Assembly (NCBI RefSeq): GCF_002243645.1 | Contig: NZ_CP017704.1 | Span: 3,180,001-3,244,000, forward strand | Direction of reading: 5' to 3' | Length of the DNA: 64,000 nucleotides | Source of the DNA: Peribacillus simplex NBRC 15720 = DSM 1321 | Lineage (GTDB): Bacteria > Bacillota > Bacilli > Bacillales > DSM-1321 | In this document: positions 52,418-62,604 of the stretch, one piece after another | How the letters are laid out: the number at the start of each line of letters is the position of its first letter | How positions within the stretch are numbered: the stretch's first letter is position 1 | The notes under the pieces: generated by a model | Seen by the model: the letters and a program-made list of their open reading frames with translations, nothing else | The model's database searches: none | What the model was told of the DNA's origin: nothing | Translations under genes and position numbers: made by a program

Positions 52418-53749
52418 ATGTCACAGAAAGCACCACTTTCTTTTGTCATTGTAACAGGATTAATGCTTTTTGCTTTATTTTTTGGTGCAGGAAACTTAAT
52501 TTTCCCTGCCATGCTCGGTCAATCCGCTGGGACCAATTTATGGTCGGCCAGTTTAGGATTCATCATTACTGGTGTTGGATTGCCATTCATTACAATATTG
52601 GCATTTGGTTTTTCAGGAAAAAATGATGTTCAATCGCTTGCAAGCAGAGCACACCCGTTATTCGGCATCATTTTCACGGTCGTTCTTTATTTATCTTTGG
52701 GGCCGCTTTTCGCGCTTCCTAGAACGGGAAGTGTATCCTACGAAATAGGGATTAAACCTTTCCTATCTAATGATGTCGGTTTTTTACCATTGCTGATATT
52801 CACGATCATATACTTTGGAATTGCCTGTTTATTATCAATCAACCCATCAAAAATGCTGGATATCGTCGGAAAAATATTAACACCGTTATTATTGATTTTC
52901 ATCGGGATTCTCATTGTGGTCGCAATTATTAACCCAATGGGTGAAATCCAGTCACCAACGGCAAAATATTCAGATAATTCTTTCTTCAATGGATTTAAAG
53001 AAGGATATTTGACTATGGATACGCTGGCCGGATTTGCATTTGGGATCATTGTCATTAATGCAATCAAAGATAAAGGGATAACATCAAGAAAAGAAGTGTT
53101 GGGCTTCTGTATGAAAGCCGGCTTAATAGCTGCCACTTTGTTGGTGATCGTTTATACGTCCATAACTTATGTCGGGGCAACAAGTGTGGAGAAACTGGGT
53201 CAACTGGGTAATGGCGGAGACGTTTTGGCTCAAGCCTCGAATCATTTTTTCGGACCGGCTGGTGCTGTGCTGTTAGGGTTGATTGTGATCGCTGCATGCC
53301 TAACGACAAGCATCGGTTTGATAACGGCTTGTTCTACGTATTTCAATAAAATACTGCCTACTGTATCGTATAAATCATATGTCGTCATCTTCTCTGTTTT
53401 TAGTGCGGCAGTTGCCAATGTAGGTTTGGCCAAGCTCATTTCCATTACAGTGCCTGTGTTAACGGCGCTTTATCCCGTGGCGATCGTTTTGATTGTTCTT
53501 ACGTTCTTCCATTCCTTTTTCAAAGGGAAATCGGAGGTATATTTAGGAAGCTTATTATTAACGGCCATCATTAGCGTTATGGATGGAATAGTGGCATCAG
53601 GCATTAAAATGGAAGTTGTCTCGGACCTTTTCACTCAATACCTTCCACTATATAGTGTAGGGGTAGGATGGGTGATTCCTGCCATCATCGGCGGTGTATT
53701 GGGCTATATGATATACCTAATAAAAGGCGACCCTAAGGAAGCTTATTAA
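52418..53749 (+). CDS. brnQ: Branched-chain amino acid transporter, BrnQ (LIVCS family)
   Basis: A 443-aa membrane protein with about twelve helices. The N-terminal signature is LFALFFGAGNLIFPAMLGQ, then PLFALPRTGSVSYEIG. It takes up leucine, isoleucine and valine with Na+ or H+. ATG 52418 has GGAGGG upstream. Monocistronic with a terminator. Confidence 0.95.
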   Translation: MSQKAPLSFVIVTGLMLFALFFGAGNLIFPAMLGQSAGTNLWSASLGFIITGVGLPFITILAFGFSGKNDVQSLASRAHPLFGIIFTVVLYLSLGPLFALPRTGSVSYEIGIKPFLSNDVGFLPLLIFTIIYFGIACLLSINPSKMLDIVGKILTPLLLIFIGILIVVAIINPMGEIQSPTAKYSDNSFFNGFKEGYLTMDTLAGFAFGIIVINAIKDKGITSRKEVLGFCMKAGLIAATLLVIVYTSITYVGATSVEKLGQLGNGGDVLAQASNHFFGPAGAVLLGLIVIAACLTTSIGLITACSTYFNKILPTVSYKSYVVIFSVFSAAVANVGLAKLISITVPVLTALYPVAIVLIVLTFFHSFFKGKSEVYLGSLLLTAIISVMDGIVASGIKMEVVSDLFTQYLPLYSVGVGWVIPAIIGGVLGYMIYLIKGDPKEAY

Positions 53750-53789
53750 GGGTCATCATTCACTATATGAGAATGAACTTCGAATCATG

Positions 53790-53821
53790 AAAGGAGCTGT
53801 CTTGATGACAGCTCCTTTTCT
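53790..53821 (+). terminator. Intrinsic terminator of brnQ
   Basis: Stem AAGGAGCTGTC / GACAGCTCCTT with a five-base loop, followed by TTC TT. Confidence 0.85.
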
Positions 53822-53881
53822 TAGTGTTTGTTTTTAATGGGAAAGAGCCTTAAAATGTTCAGAAAGGGGTGTAGGAACACA

Positions 53882-54748
53882 ATGATCAATAGATTACCAA
53901 TGGAAATCGCAAATATATTACAAGCAAGCAAAAAGAATCCTGTTCAATTTGAGGAATTGATCAGGAGCGGCGGATATCTGCCTCCCGAAATGGAGTTGAT
54001 GGTAGATGCCATCACGGCCTTAAGCATGGGGAAGAATATCCTTTTGAAGGGTCCGACAGGGGCAGGGAAGACAAAGTTTGCCGAGACATTATCAAATTTA
54101 TTCAACCAGCCGATGTTCAGTGTCAACTGCTCAGTCGACTTGGATGCCGAAAGCTTATTGGGCTTCAAGACGTTGGCTTACAAAGAAGAAAAACAAGTGA
54201 TAGAATTCGTACCTGGACCAGTGACCAATTCGATGAATCACGGTCACTTCCTATATATAGATGAAATAAACATGGCAAAACCGGAAACTCTGCCGCTTAT
54301 CAATGGTGTGCTTGATTACAGAAGGACGATAACGAATCCGTTCACGAATGAAGTCATAACGGCAAAAGAAGGCTTTAATGTGATTGCTGCAATCAACGAA
54401 GGGTATGTCGGTACAGTGCCGCTGAATGAAGCGCTAAAAAATAGGTTTGTCGTAATTGAAGTTCCTTATATCGAAGGGGAGCAGTTAAGACAATTGATAG
54501 AAACGAATACAAAGTTGAAGGACCCAAGAAGTATCGAATTGTTCGTTAAACTGTCGAGTGATTTGATAAATGCCGTGAATCAAGGGAAGGTAGCTGAAGA
54601 TGCGGCATCGATCAGGGCTTTGCTTGATGCTTGCGATCTAAGTGTGTTGATCCCGCCAAAACGGGCGATTCTTCGTTCCATTGTGGATAAGTTGGACGAG
54701 GAGCGGGAGCGTGAGTTTGTGAAGAACTTGGCTGACACATTATTCTAA
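53882..54748 (+). CDS. yojN: YojN-like MoxR-type AAA+ ATPase
   Basis: A 288-aa AAA+ protein. Walker A is GPTGAGKT, Walker B FLYIDEIN and sensor 1 AAINEG, with ALKNRF as the arginine-finger region. It is followed 15 nt later by a VWA-domain protein, as in B. subtilis yojN/yojO. MoxR-VWA pairs act as chaperones that insert cofactors or remodel target complexes. ATG 53882 gives MINRLPMEI; the upstream part of the frame lacks support. Confidence 0.87.
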   Translation: MINRLPMEIANILQASKKNPVQFEELIRSGGYLPPEMELMVDAITALSMGKNILLKGPTGAGKTKFAETLSNLFNQPMFSVNCSVDLDAESLLGFKTLAYKEEKQVIEFVPGPVTNSMNHGHFLYIDEINMAKPETLPLINGVLDYRRTITNPFTNEVITAKEGFNVIAAINEGYVGTVPLNEALKNRFVVIEVPYIEGEQLRQLIETNTKLKDPRSIELFVKLSSDLINAVNQGKVAEDAASIRALLDACDLSVLIPPKRAILRSIVDKLDEEREREFVKNLADTLF

Positions 54749-54763
54749 CTAGGAGAATGCCTC

Positions 54764-56680
54764 ATGAAGTATATCCGGTTCAATGATTCAATAATAGATA
54801 CGGCTCTTTTTTTACAGCTTCAGGATCTCTCGACTGTGTTATCCGGCATTCCTGAGCTGGAATTCGAATACAATTATGGCTCCTTCATTGATCTGATCGA
54901 GAATAAGGTCACAGCCAGCCATTTTTGGGAAAATGGAAATAGGGAAGTGAAGGAAGCGGGGCTGAAAACGGACGTGCTCCTTAGGACGATAGGTACGCTG
55001 CATCATTCAACAATCCAGAGCATGAAGGAGTACCAGGACATTATCGGGGAAAGTTCACTTCCGAAGTTTGCAGCCCAATTATTCGCTTTACTGGAAGATT
55101 TGCGATTGGAAGAATTGGTGAAGAAAGAAAGGCCAGGCACGAAAAAATGGTTTTCGGTAAGGGGTGCTTACCTTAAACAATATTTCGAAAGCCAATTGGC
55201 GACGAATGTCACAAGAAGTTTTGCACTGGATGAATTATACTGCCTCATATATTTACTGCTTCAATCTGACAGACCGGATCCGATTTTTCCAAGAGCCAAT
55301 GTAAGGCAGCTGGAAGAACTTGAGAAACTCAAACCGTTCATCCATTCTGTCTTTGAAGCCACTAAAACCAGTGATATCACGAGGATTTGCGAGCAAATCG
55401 TTTTCCGTGTGAACGATCGATACGAGGATACGATGAATGAATATTTCATCTTCCCCATTGCGAATGTGGAGAAGTATAAGGCAAATACCTTATTTGATGA
55501 ACTGACTAGAAATGATGAACTGTTGAACGATGATACAGAAGATATTGATGAAGATAAAAGTGAATTCATTGATGAAAAATTCTCGACTTGGCACCGGGAG
55601 AATAAGAACGGTGAGAGTAATTCGACTTTTCTTCAATTTGAATTGGAGCAGGGAACGAAAACAAGTATGATGGGCGGAGGTGCGCGTGAAGCGGAAGATG
55701 CCGACCAAGCACTGGCTTCGATCCAGGGTTCATCAGGGGAAAGTCAACAAAAGGAATACAATCAGCAAGAAACGCTGGAGAAGAAACAAACCAATATGGG
55801 CAAAAGTGGTGAACATCCATTTGGTGAAGAAAATAAAGACGTCGTTCAGGTAATCAAAGAAGCAAAAATACCAACACTTTCGGAAGAGAAACGCTACCGT
55901 GAGTTTGTTGCGGATATCGAGCCGTTCAAGAGAAAACTCTCCAGTACAATTGAAAAGACGCTGGAAAATAAAAAGAACGCACCAAGAAAAGATTTGGCTT
56001 TTGGCCGTTTATCGAAGAAATTACTGCCGCTTGTATTTGAAGAAAATCCAAGGGTCTTTTATAAAAAGAACCAGGATTCAAATGAAATGGATGCCGTATT
56101 CACATTGCTTATCGATTGCTCGGCTTCCATGCATAACAAAATGGATGAAACGAAACGAGGGGTCGTCCTGTTTCATGAAGTACTGAAAAAATTAAGGATC
56201 CCCCACTCGATCGTGGGATTTTGGGAAGATGCAAATGAAGTGAGAGAAGGATATCAGCCGAACTACTTCCATGTGATCCAGTCCCATTCCGATTCTCTTT
56301 ATCTAAACTCAGGAGCTAAAATCATGCAGCTTGAACCAGAGGAAGACAACCGGGACGGATACAGTATCAGGGTTGCCACAATGGAATTGGAAAAAAGACG
56401 GGAAAAGAACCGATTCTTGCTCGTATTTTCCGATGGTGAGCCGGCAGCAAGCGATTATGATCAAAATGGCATTGTCGATACACATCTTGCTGTTTCGGAA
56501 GCCAGGAAAAAAGGCATAGAAGTCATCGGCCTGTTTTTAGCGGATGGAGGCATCGATGAAAGTGAAGAAATGACGATGAAAAACATCTATGGCAAAGAAC
56601 GCCTAATGATTCCGAGTGTAGCGGATTTGCCAGAGCAATTTACACCGCTGTTAAAAAAACTGCTGTTGAAGACCATTTGA
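54764..56680 (+). CDS. yojO: YojO-like VWA-domain protein (MoxR partner)
   Basis: A 638-aa cytosolic protein. The N-terminal two thirds is helical, with an acidic low-complexity region at ~245-345. The C-terminal VWA domain (~435-635) has the MIDAS motif DCSAS, a later Thr/Asp (FSDGEPAASDYD) and a NorD/CobT-like layout. The length equals B. subtilis YojO as I recall it. It is probably remodelled by YojN. ATG 54764 follows AGGAGAATG. Confidence 0.87.
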   Translation: MKYIRFNDSIIDTALFLQLQDLSTVLSGIPELEFEYNYGSFIDLIENKVTASHFWENGNREVKEAGLKTDVLLRTIGTLHHSTIQSMKEYQDIIGESSLPKFAAQLFALLEDLRLEELVKKERPGTKKWFSVRGAYLKQYFESQLATNVTRSFALDELYCLIYLLLQSDRPDPIFPRANVRQLEELEKLKPFIHSVFEATKTSDITRICEQIVFRVNDRYEDTMNEYFIFPIANVEKYKANTLFDELTRNDELLNDDTEDIDEDKSEFIDEKFSTWHRENKNGESNSTFLQFELEQGTKTSMMGGGAREAEDADQALASIQGSSGESQQKEYNQQETLEKKQTNMGKSGEHPFGEENKDVVQVIKEAKIPTLSEEKRYREFVADIEPFKRKLSSTIEKTLENKKNAPRKDLAFGRLSKKLLPLVFEENPRVFYKKNQDSNEMDAVFTLLIDCSASMHNKMDETKRGVVLFHEVLKKLRIPHSIVGFWEDANEVREGYQPNYFHVIQSHSDSLYLNSGAKIMQLEPEEDNRDGYSIRVATMELEKRREKNRFLLVFSDGEPAASDYDQNGIVDTHLAVSEARKKGIEVIGLFLADGGIDESEEMTMKNIYGKERLMIPSVADLPEQFTPLLKKLLLKTI

Positions 56681-56750
56681 GAAATCAAGTTCCAGACGGA
56701 AAGCATAAGATTAGAACGGGAAAAAATGCATCCTGATTTGTATATAGTAA

Positions 56751-56790
56751 AAAACGCAGTAGGATCCAATCGATCTTACTGTGTTTTTTT
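56751..56790 (+). terminator. Intrinsic terminator of yojN-yojO
   Basis: Stem AAAACGCAGTAGGATC pairing with GATCTTACTGTGTTTT (G-T pairs and one mismatch), then a T-run. Confidence 0.82.
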
Positions 56791-56901
56791 ATATAATGTC
56801 AGCGTTATTCGCAGTAAGTGAATATATTGATGGAAACTTGAAAAGAAAAACGAATGTGATTTCTTTTGGCGGGATGTGGGTAAACGATAGATGAGGAAGT
56901 G

Positions 56902-57606
56902 ATGGTTTTGATGAATTTAGTATTTATGTTGCTTTATTTTATAATCATTGTTCTTGTTATTGAAATATCGGTGACCTTGCTGAAATCGACTGGATTAAAA
57001 AGCACAGTGGCAAGATTTCAGGTTATCTCCATGCTGACAGGTACTGGTTTTACGACTGACGAGTCAAAATCCATTATTGATCATCCTGTTCGAAGGAAAA
57101 TAAGCATGTTTTTAATTTTATTTGGTGCTTTTTCACTTGCTGTCATCATTTCATCGATTAGTACATTGCTTACAGATGATCTACGCTTGATGGAGTTAAG
57201 CATCATTATTGGAATATTGGTGGTCTTAACCGTTTTAGTGAAAGCTCCGTTCCTAAATAATAGAATATCGAATAAGATGCACAGTGAAATGTACAATCAT
57301 TATGAATTATGGGAACACCCGATAGAGGAGGTCCTGTTTTTAGAAGATGAAGACGTGGTCATGGAAATCGATATTTATGAGGACTCCGAATTCATAGATG
57401 TCAAAGCGATTGATGTCATATCACATGGAGCCGACATCAATATTTTATTTATTGGAAGAGGTGAAGTGAAAATCAGGAAAGAGTTATATGAGTATAAAAT
57501 TAAATTAGGGGATAACCTCTTTTTATATGGAAATAAAAAAGAGATAGAGGATACATTTTCAAAAGAAATCGAAGTAATGAAGAAAAAAGAAAGTACATCG
57601 GACTGA
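56902..57606 (+). CDS. Membrane protein with TrkA-C (RCK_C) domain
   Basis: A ~234-aa protein. Helices lie near residues 4-26, 70-92 and 98-118; FQVISMLTGTGFTTDESKS between the first two resembles the filter region of Trk/Ktr subunits. A cytosolic TrkA-C-like domain (~150-225) has DISHGADINILFIGRGEV-type features (VISHGADINILFI) and DNLFLYGNKKEIE. It could sense a nucleotide or ion and control potassium transport, but no transporter is adjacent. ATG 56902 is used; GTG 56899 and ATG 56911 are possible. Confidence 0.75.
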   Translation: MVLMNLVFMLLYFIIIVLVIEISVTLLKSTGLKSTVARFQVISMLTGTGFTTDESKSIIDHPVRRKISMFLILFGAFSLAVIISSISTLLTDDLRLMELSIIIGILVVLTVLVKAPFLNNRISNKMHSEMYNHYELWEHPIEEVLFLEDEDVVMEIDIYEDSEFIDVKAIDVISHGADINILFIGRGEVKIRKELYEYKIKLGDNLFLYGNKKEIEDTFSKEIEVMKKKESTSD

Positions 57607-57611
57607 AAAGA

Positions 57612-57638
57612 ATCCCAGCCTCATTTTAAGGCTGGGAT
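57612..57638. terminator. Terminator between convergent genes
   Basis: Stem ATCCCAGCCT / AGGCTGGGAT. It lies between the TrkA-C gene and the DUF4023 gene. Confidence 0.8.
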
Positions 57639-57656
57639 CTTTGAAGATGGGCTTCA

Positions 57657-57776
57657 TTAATGTTTTTTATTCGGTAATTTCTGAGCGGGATTCCCATTGC
57701 CTTGGCGGCGGAAATTGCCTTCTTCCTTTTTCTGCTGCTCTTGAATGCTTTCAACGAATTCCTTTGAACTTTTCAT
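57657..57776 (-). CDS. DUF4023 family small protein, 39 aa
   Basis: A 39-aa charged protein: SSKEFVESIQEQQKKEEGN, then QGNGNPAQKLPNKKH. The EFVE..QE..K and GNGNP..KLPNK blocks are those of DUF4023 small proteins in Bacillaceae. ATG 57776 is preceded by GGAGGAGGT. Function unknown. Confidence 0.85.
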   Translation of the reverse strand: MKSSKEFVESIQEQQKKEEGNFRRQGNGNPAQKLPNKKH

Positions 57777-57939
57777 GGAATGTACCTCCTCCGATATTTT
57801 CTTCTTTACTATAACCAGAAGTGGTGAATTTCATGAGTATGCCAGGGATCTTACTACCTTGTAAAAAGGGAAGGTGGTAATATATGGGGTGAAAAGCTTT
57901 TTTTATGAAATGAAACCAGAAAAGAGAGAAGGGAAATGA

Positions 57940-58683
57940 ATGGAAAATCGGTTGGATGGAAAAGTTGCATTGGTCACAGGTTCATCAAGAGGGATCGGTC
58001 GCGCCATAGCAGAACAGCTTGCAGATTTGGGTGCAAAAGTGGTGATCAACTATTCAGGCAGTGTACATAAAGCAGATGAAGTTGTTGAGTGCATTAAGGA
58101 AAAGGGCGGGGAAGCTGTTGCTATCCAAGCCGATATCAGCCAGGTTTCCCATATTGAAAATCTTTTCGAGGAAACGGTCAATACGTTTGGGAAAATCGAT
58201 ATTTTAGTGAACAATGCGGGACTGATGATAAATAAACCACTTTCCGAAGCAACGGAGGAAGACTTTGATAAACAATTTGCAGTGAACGTGAAGGGGACAT
58301 TCTTCGCTTGCCAACAAGCCCTGAAATATATGGAGGCCGATGGCAGGATCGTCAATATTTCAACCTCTGTAATAGGCCAAATGTTTCCTTCATACAGCGT
58401 GTATGCAGGCACAAAGGGGGCAGTTGAACAATTCACGAGACATCTGTCCAAAGAGTTCGGTCCAAAAGGGATTACGATCAATGCAATTGCTCCAGGACCG
58501 GTTAACACAGAGTTGTTTAATGTAGGGAAATCGGAGCAGCAAATCGAAGGAATGAAAAAAATGAATGCCTTCGGGCGTTTAGGTGAAACGGAAGACATCG
58601 CCAATGTGGTATCGTTTTTGGTGAGTGAACAAGCCCAGTGGGTTACGGGTCAGACGATTAGGGTAAATGGTGGATTCGTTTAA
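57940..58683 (+). CDS. SDR family oxidoreductase (FabG-like)
   Basis: A 247-aa classical short-chain dehydrogenase. The cofactor motif is TGSSRGIG (14-21), then NNAG, catalytic Ser in NISTS and YAGTK (Y..xK), and the C-terminal GQTIRVNGGFV. It probably prefers NADP(H). The substrate cannot be told. ATG 57940 follows AAGGGAAATGA. Confidence 0.9.
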   Translation: MENRLDGKVALVTGSSRGIGRAIAEQLADLGAKVVINYSGSVHKADEVVECIKEKGGEAVAIQADISQVSHIENLFEETVNTFGKIDILVNNAGLMINKPLSEATEEDFDKQFAVNVKGTFFACQQALKYMEADGRIVNISTSVIGQMFPSYSVYAGTKGAVEQFTRHLSKEFGPKGITINAIAPGPVNTELFNVGKSEQQIEGMKKMNAFGRLGETEDIANVVSFLVSEQAQWVTGQTIRVNGGFV

Positions 58684-58698
58684 TAGCTTGTAATTCAA

Positions 58699-58732
58699 CT
58701 AAAGCAACGTAATAATCCAACGTTGCTTTAGT
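58699..58732. terminator. Bidirectional terminator between the SDR and carrier genes
   Basis: Stem CTAAAGCAACGT / ACGTTGCTTTAG followed by TATTTTG. Confidence 0.85.
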
Positions 58733-58757
58733 ATTTTGTAATATCTTTAATTTGAAT

Positions 58758-60209
58758 TTAACCATTCCAGTGAATGGTTTGAGCGATGATCAAGAAAGCC
58801 CCAGATAAGAGGAACCAGATAAAAAACAAAGGCAGGTAAAAGCGAACCCATTTTTGCCAGGCGACTCCTGCTAAAGCAAGGGTAGCCATGAAATACCCAG
58901 ATGTTGGATATAAGATATTGCCGATTCCGTCTGCCAGCTGAAAAGCTAACACGGCTGTTTGTCTTGTAACACCGATGATGTCGGCCAATGGAGCCATGAT
59001 GGGCATGGTAACTAAGGCCTGACCGCTGCCGGAGGGAATTAAAAGACTACATAACATTTGTACAATGAACATGCCAAGAGCGCTAAATACAGCGGGGAAG
59101 TCGCCGACAAGATTACCGAGACTATGAACGATCGTGTCCATTACTTGACCATCCTCCATAACAACAGAGACAGCTCTTGCAACACCCACAATCATGGCAC
59201 CGACCAAAACTTCTCGAAATCCGTCATTAAATCCTTCGCAAATTTCCGATAAGTTTAACCCGGCAACTAAACCGACAACGATTCCCATGATAATGAAGAG
59301 GCCTGCCATTTCCAACATAAACCAACCTTTTGCTAAAACGCCATATATTAGTAGAAACAAGAAACCGAACGTTAAAATTAATGCAATTTTCTGTTTTTTA
59401 TTCACCTTATATATTTCAGATCCTGGCTTATTTAAGTAAAGTGTCCGTTTGGCTTGATCCTCATCAAATACAAAACTACACTTTGGATTATTTTTAACCT
59501 TTTTAGCATACCGCATAATGTAAGCCATCCCTGCAGTAACAAAAATGATAAAAGCGATAATCCTTAGCTCGATACCGGAATAAAGGGGAAGACCTGCAAT
59601 TTTTTGACCTAACCCAGTGTTAATGGGGTTAAGAAAGCCTGTCATGAATCCAGCAGTAGTTGCGACTAAAGCTACAGAGACGGCAACCATAGAATCAAAT
59701 CCTAAGGCAATCATTAGGGGAAGGATGACAGGTACATACACTAAACTTAATTCCTGTGTTCCAATCAAACTGCAAATAATAGCAAATACTACTGTGAGGA
59801 TAGGAATTAACATCATGCTTTTTGTTGAAAATCGCCTTGCTAATCTATCCACTCCTATTTCAATAAGTCCTGTTTTCCGTAGTACTGAAAATATTCCTCC
59901 GATGATGAATGTGAAAAAAACGATCTCTCCTGCAGCTACCAAGCCTTTTGGTATAGCTGTCATGAAGTCTACTGGAGTAATAGGTGTTTGTTCAACGAGT
60001 CGATAGGAATTTGGATCAATCGTCAATCGATCCTCAGGACCTGGAATTCGCTCATAAACACCAGCAGGAACGAAATAAGTTGCGAGTGCTGCAAGGAAGA
60101 TAAATACGAATAATATGACATAAATATGCGGCATATTAAACTTCTTTTTTTTGAATTTAGTCACTTCATCGATACGGACAATTTTTTTTGAATCATTTTC
60201 TAATGCCAT
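58758..60209 (-). CDS. YfcC-family (C4-dicarboxylate anaerobic carrier-like) transporter
   Basis: A 483-aa membrane protein with about twelve helices. A charged N-terminus is followed by NMPHIYVILFVFIFLAALATYFVPAG, TAIPKGLVAAGEIVFFTFIIGG, GTQELSLVYVPVILPLMIALG and IPSGSGQALVTMPIMAPLADIIG. These are typical of the YfcC/DcuC-like group, whose members move dicarboxylates or basic amino acids. The substrate is not known. It is divergent from eutW. Confidence 0.85.
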   Translation of the reverse strand: MALENDSKKIVRIDEVTKFKKKKFNMPHIYVILFVFIFLAALATYFVPAGVYERIPGPEDRLTIDPNSYRLVEQTPITPVDFMTAIPKGLVAAGEIVFFTFIIGGIFSVLRKTGLIEIGVDRLARRFSTKSMMLIPILTVVFAIICSLIGTQELSLVYVPVILPLMIALGFDSMVAVSVALVATTAGFMTGFLNPINTGLGQKIAGLPLYSGIELRIIAFIIFVTAGMAYIMRYAKKVKNNPKCSFVFDEDQAKRTLYLNKPGSEIYKVNKKQKIALILTFGFLFLLIYGVLAKGWFMLEMAGLFIIMGIVVGLVAGLNLSEICEGFNDGFREVLVGAMIVGVARAVSVVMEDGQVMDTIVHSLGNLVGDFPAVFSALGMFIVQMLCSLLIPSGSGQALVTMPIMAPLADIIGVTRQTAVLAFQLADGIGNILYPTSGYFMATLALAGVAWQKWVRFYLPLFFIWFLLSGAFLIIAQTIHWNG

Positions 60210-60495
60210 TATTTTTCCCCCTTCATCTTTAGTTTATTAGCATGTTCTTACAGGTGTTATGTTAAATGACATTGAATGTATCTATTTATTACATATTAAT
60301 TTAATGATAATGGATTGTCATTGTTCATATTCACTAAAAACAATTGGACAAATTAGATGATATGGAAAAATAGTTCGTTGAACAAAAATGCAAAATAGAT
60401 AAAAGGGCTATTTTAGGGATGATTTTTTATAGGGGAATACTATTTAAATATCGCTATCTAATGTAAGAATACATCACATTCGAATATTTTGAATA

Positions 60496-60524
60496 TTGAC
60501 AAAAATAGGGGCGGTATCTATAAT
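60496..60524 (+). promoter_or_regulatory. Consensus sigma-A promoter of eutW-eutV
   Basis: TTGACA (60496-60501), 17-base spacer, TATAAT (60519-60524): a perfect consensus. The transcript would start about 40 bases before the eutW start codon. The 290 bases to its left (60210-60495) are AT-rich and hold nothing I can name. Confidence 0.85.
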
Positions 60525-60568
60525 AATCAATAATAATATCCGAATAAACGTTTATTGGGGTTTTGCCT

Positions 60569-61945
60569 ATGGAACGGACAATGACTGTCCGAGAATTATG
60601 TGAGTTGCATACACACTTACTGGACAAGGATATTCAAATTCTTGAAAATCTATCAACGAATTTATCGTTGATAGCCAATTTGAATAAAGCGAATGTGTTC
60701 ATTGATTGTCCGGTGCGTGAAGGGAAGCATGCCATTGTCGTGGCAGAGGCATGCGGACAGTCCGTGAAATCGGTTTATGATCATCCGGTTGTCGGGAAAT
60801 TTGCCTATGAGGCTTTTGAACCGGCAGTATTTTATGTATTGCGCACCGGAAAGGACATGTTCGTGAATCGGGCGTTGACTCAAGAGGGGGCAATGGTCCA
60901 GCAAAGTGTCGTTCCAATCAAGGGGGAATGCAATCGGGTCATCGCCGTTTTGATCATGGAAAAGGTGATTCATGAAGAACCTGAAACGTCAAATCAGTTT
61001 GATAGGCAAGATCAACAAAATTCCTTAGTTCCTGAATTTATCGAGGAGTCCATTTTCCTGATTAATAACCAGAACCGACTTGTTTATACGAATCCTGCTG
61101 CCATTAATTTAGTATCGGAAATATGTTTGACGGACTGTGTCTTAGGTGAATCCATTTTCGATTATTTTCCTGGCCTTGCCGATGTTCTTGCTTCAAAAGA
61201 GGACATTTTAATGAAGGAAATGAACATTGGTAAAAAGATTTTCCAAATAAAGAAATTCCATTTGGGCAACAAGAATTCCAATGAAACGTTCATCATTATC
61301 CGGGACCTGACTGAACTGCGGGATAAAGAGAGAGAGCTGATTAGCAAGTCGGTAGCCATTCGTGAAATTCATCATAGGGTGAAGAATAATTTGCAGACAG
61401 TTGCCAGTTTACTTCGGCTGCAAATGAGGTTAGGAGCACCTGAAGAAAGCAAGCCTCATTTATTGGTCAGTTTGAATCGGGTGTTAAGCATATCCTCGGT
61501 TTATGAAATCATTTTGGCAAGCAGTCAGGTCGACCATGTGGATCTGCTGGAGCTTATTAGGAAAATAGGCGATATGATTGTTTATACGGAGGATCATGCC
61601 CGTCAAAGCCTAAGCATTGAATATAGTGGTGGTGAGCTTCATTCCATTGATTCCGACATTGGCATTTCTGTCGCGCTGGTGGTGAATGAGCTCATTCAAA
61701 ATTGTGTGAAGCATGCTTTCAAGGAAGGGACGGAAGGGAAGATTACCGTATGCTTTCAAAAGGATGGTCCTGAATTGGAAATTCAAGTAAGAGATGATGG
61801 CATCGGATATTCTCAGGCTTCGAAACCTTCTTTGGGGCTGGATATCATCCGCATGACGGTGGAAAATGATTTGGAAGGGGAGTTTTCGATTCATCAGATT
61901 AAAGAAGGTACCCTGGCTTCTGTAAGATTTCCATACAAGAGGTAG
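60569..61945 (+). CDS. eutW: EutW-like sensor histidine kinase
   Basis: A ~458-aa cytosolic sensor kinase without membrane helices. The N-terminal sensory domain (~1-150) resembles the EutW PocR/GAF-like region. A PAS domain follows (~155-250). The HisKA_2 histidine box is EIHHRVKNNLQTVASLLRLQ (His about 268) and the HATPase domain contains VVNELIQNCVKHAF and DDGIGY. It should detect ethanolamine and phosphorylate EutV. ATG 60569 lies eight bases after GGGG. Confidence 0.88.
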   Translation: MERTMTVRELCELHTHLLDKDIQILENLSTNLSLIANLNKANVFIDCPVREGKHAIVVAEACGQSVKSVYDHPVVGKFAYEAFEPAVFYVLRTGKDMFVNRALTQEGAMVQQSVVPIKGECNRVIAVLIMEKVIHEEPETSNQFDRQDQQNSLVPEFIEESIFLINNQNRLVYTNPAAINLVSEICLTDCVLGESIFDYFPGLADVLASKEDILMKEMNIGKKIFQIKKFHLGNKNSNETFIIIRDLTELRDKERELISKSVAIREIHHRVKNNLQTVASLLRLQMRLGAPEESKPHLLVSLNRVLSISSVYEIILASSQVDHVDLLELIRKIGDMIVYTEDHARQSLSIEYSGGELHSIDSDIGISVALVVNELIQNCVKHAFKEGTEGKITVCFQKDGPELEIQVRDDGIGYSQASKPSLGLDIIRMTVENDLEGEFSIHQIKEGTLASVRFPYKR

Positions 61946-61954
61946 GTGGGAGAA

Positions 61955-62539
61955 GTGGTCAAGAGGATTTTGGTCGTGGAGGATGAATCGATTGTTCTGC
62001 TTGATATAACGATTATGCTCAAGGATGCAGGTTTCGATGTGGTTGGACATGCCCGTAACGGCGAGAAGGCGATTGAATTGGCGCATGCACTACAGCCGGA
62101 TCTCGTTTTGATGGATATAAAAATGCCTAAAATGAATGGGCTTAAGGCTAGCGATGTGATATCCAATACCTTTCAGATTCCGGTCCTGCTTTTAACTGCA
62201 TTCAGCCAGCGTGACTATATCGACGAGGCGAAGCGCGCGAATATCGTCGGATATCTTGTAAAGCCAATTACGGAGGCGAATTTGATTCCGGCAGTGGAAA
62301 TAGCTTTGCTGCAAGCAGCCAATACAAAGAAGTATCAGGAACGAAATGCTCAATTGGATGAAACGCTCACAAATCGTAAAGTCATTGAAAAGGCAAAAGG
62401 AATCATCATGAAAAGGAAGAATGTAACAGAGGAAATCGCTTACAATAAGTTGAGAAGGCTAAGTATGGATAAGCAGCTTTCCATGGAGACGGTGGCACGC
62501 CGAATCATTGCAAATGATCAAAAACAAGTAAATAGATGA
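61955..62539 (+). CDS. eutV: EutV-like ANTAR response regulator
   Basis: A ~194-aa regulator. The receiver domain (~1-120) has the phospho-acceptor Asp in DLVLMDIKMP and Lys in YLVKPI. The ANTAR domain (~135-190) has IEKAKGIIMKRKNVTEEIAYNKLRRLSM. ANTAR proteins bind twin hairpins in nascent RNA and block terminators. GTG 61955 lies six bases after AGGTG; GTG 61946 is an alternative. Directly follows eutW. Confidence 0.88.
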   Translation: MVKRILVVEDESIVLLDITIMLKDAGFDVVGHARNGEKAIELAHALQPDLVLMDIKMPKMNGLKASDVISNTFQIPVLLLTAFSQRDYIDEAKRANIVGYLVKPITEANLIPAVEIALLQAANTKKYQERNAQLDETLTNRKVIEKAKGIIMKRKNVTEEIAYNKLRRLSMDKQLSMETVARRIIANDQKQVNR

Positions 62540-62604
62540 AGCAATGGCGCTTTGATGGACCAAATTGGTTGTAGGTAGGCATTTCTGCCGAAAAACCTAA
62601 GTTT

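Noticed and set aside
56899..57606. Complete TrkH/KtrB potassium channel subunit
   Set aside because: Only three helices and one filter-like segment are present; a full subunit would need four such repeats.
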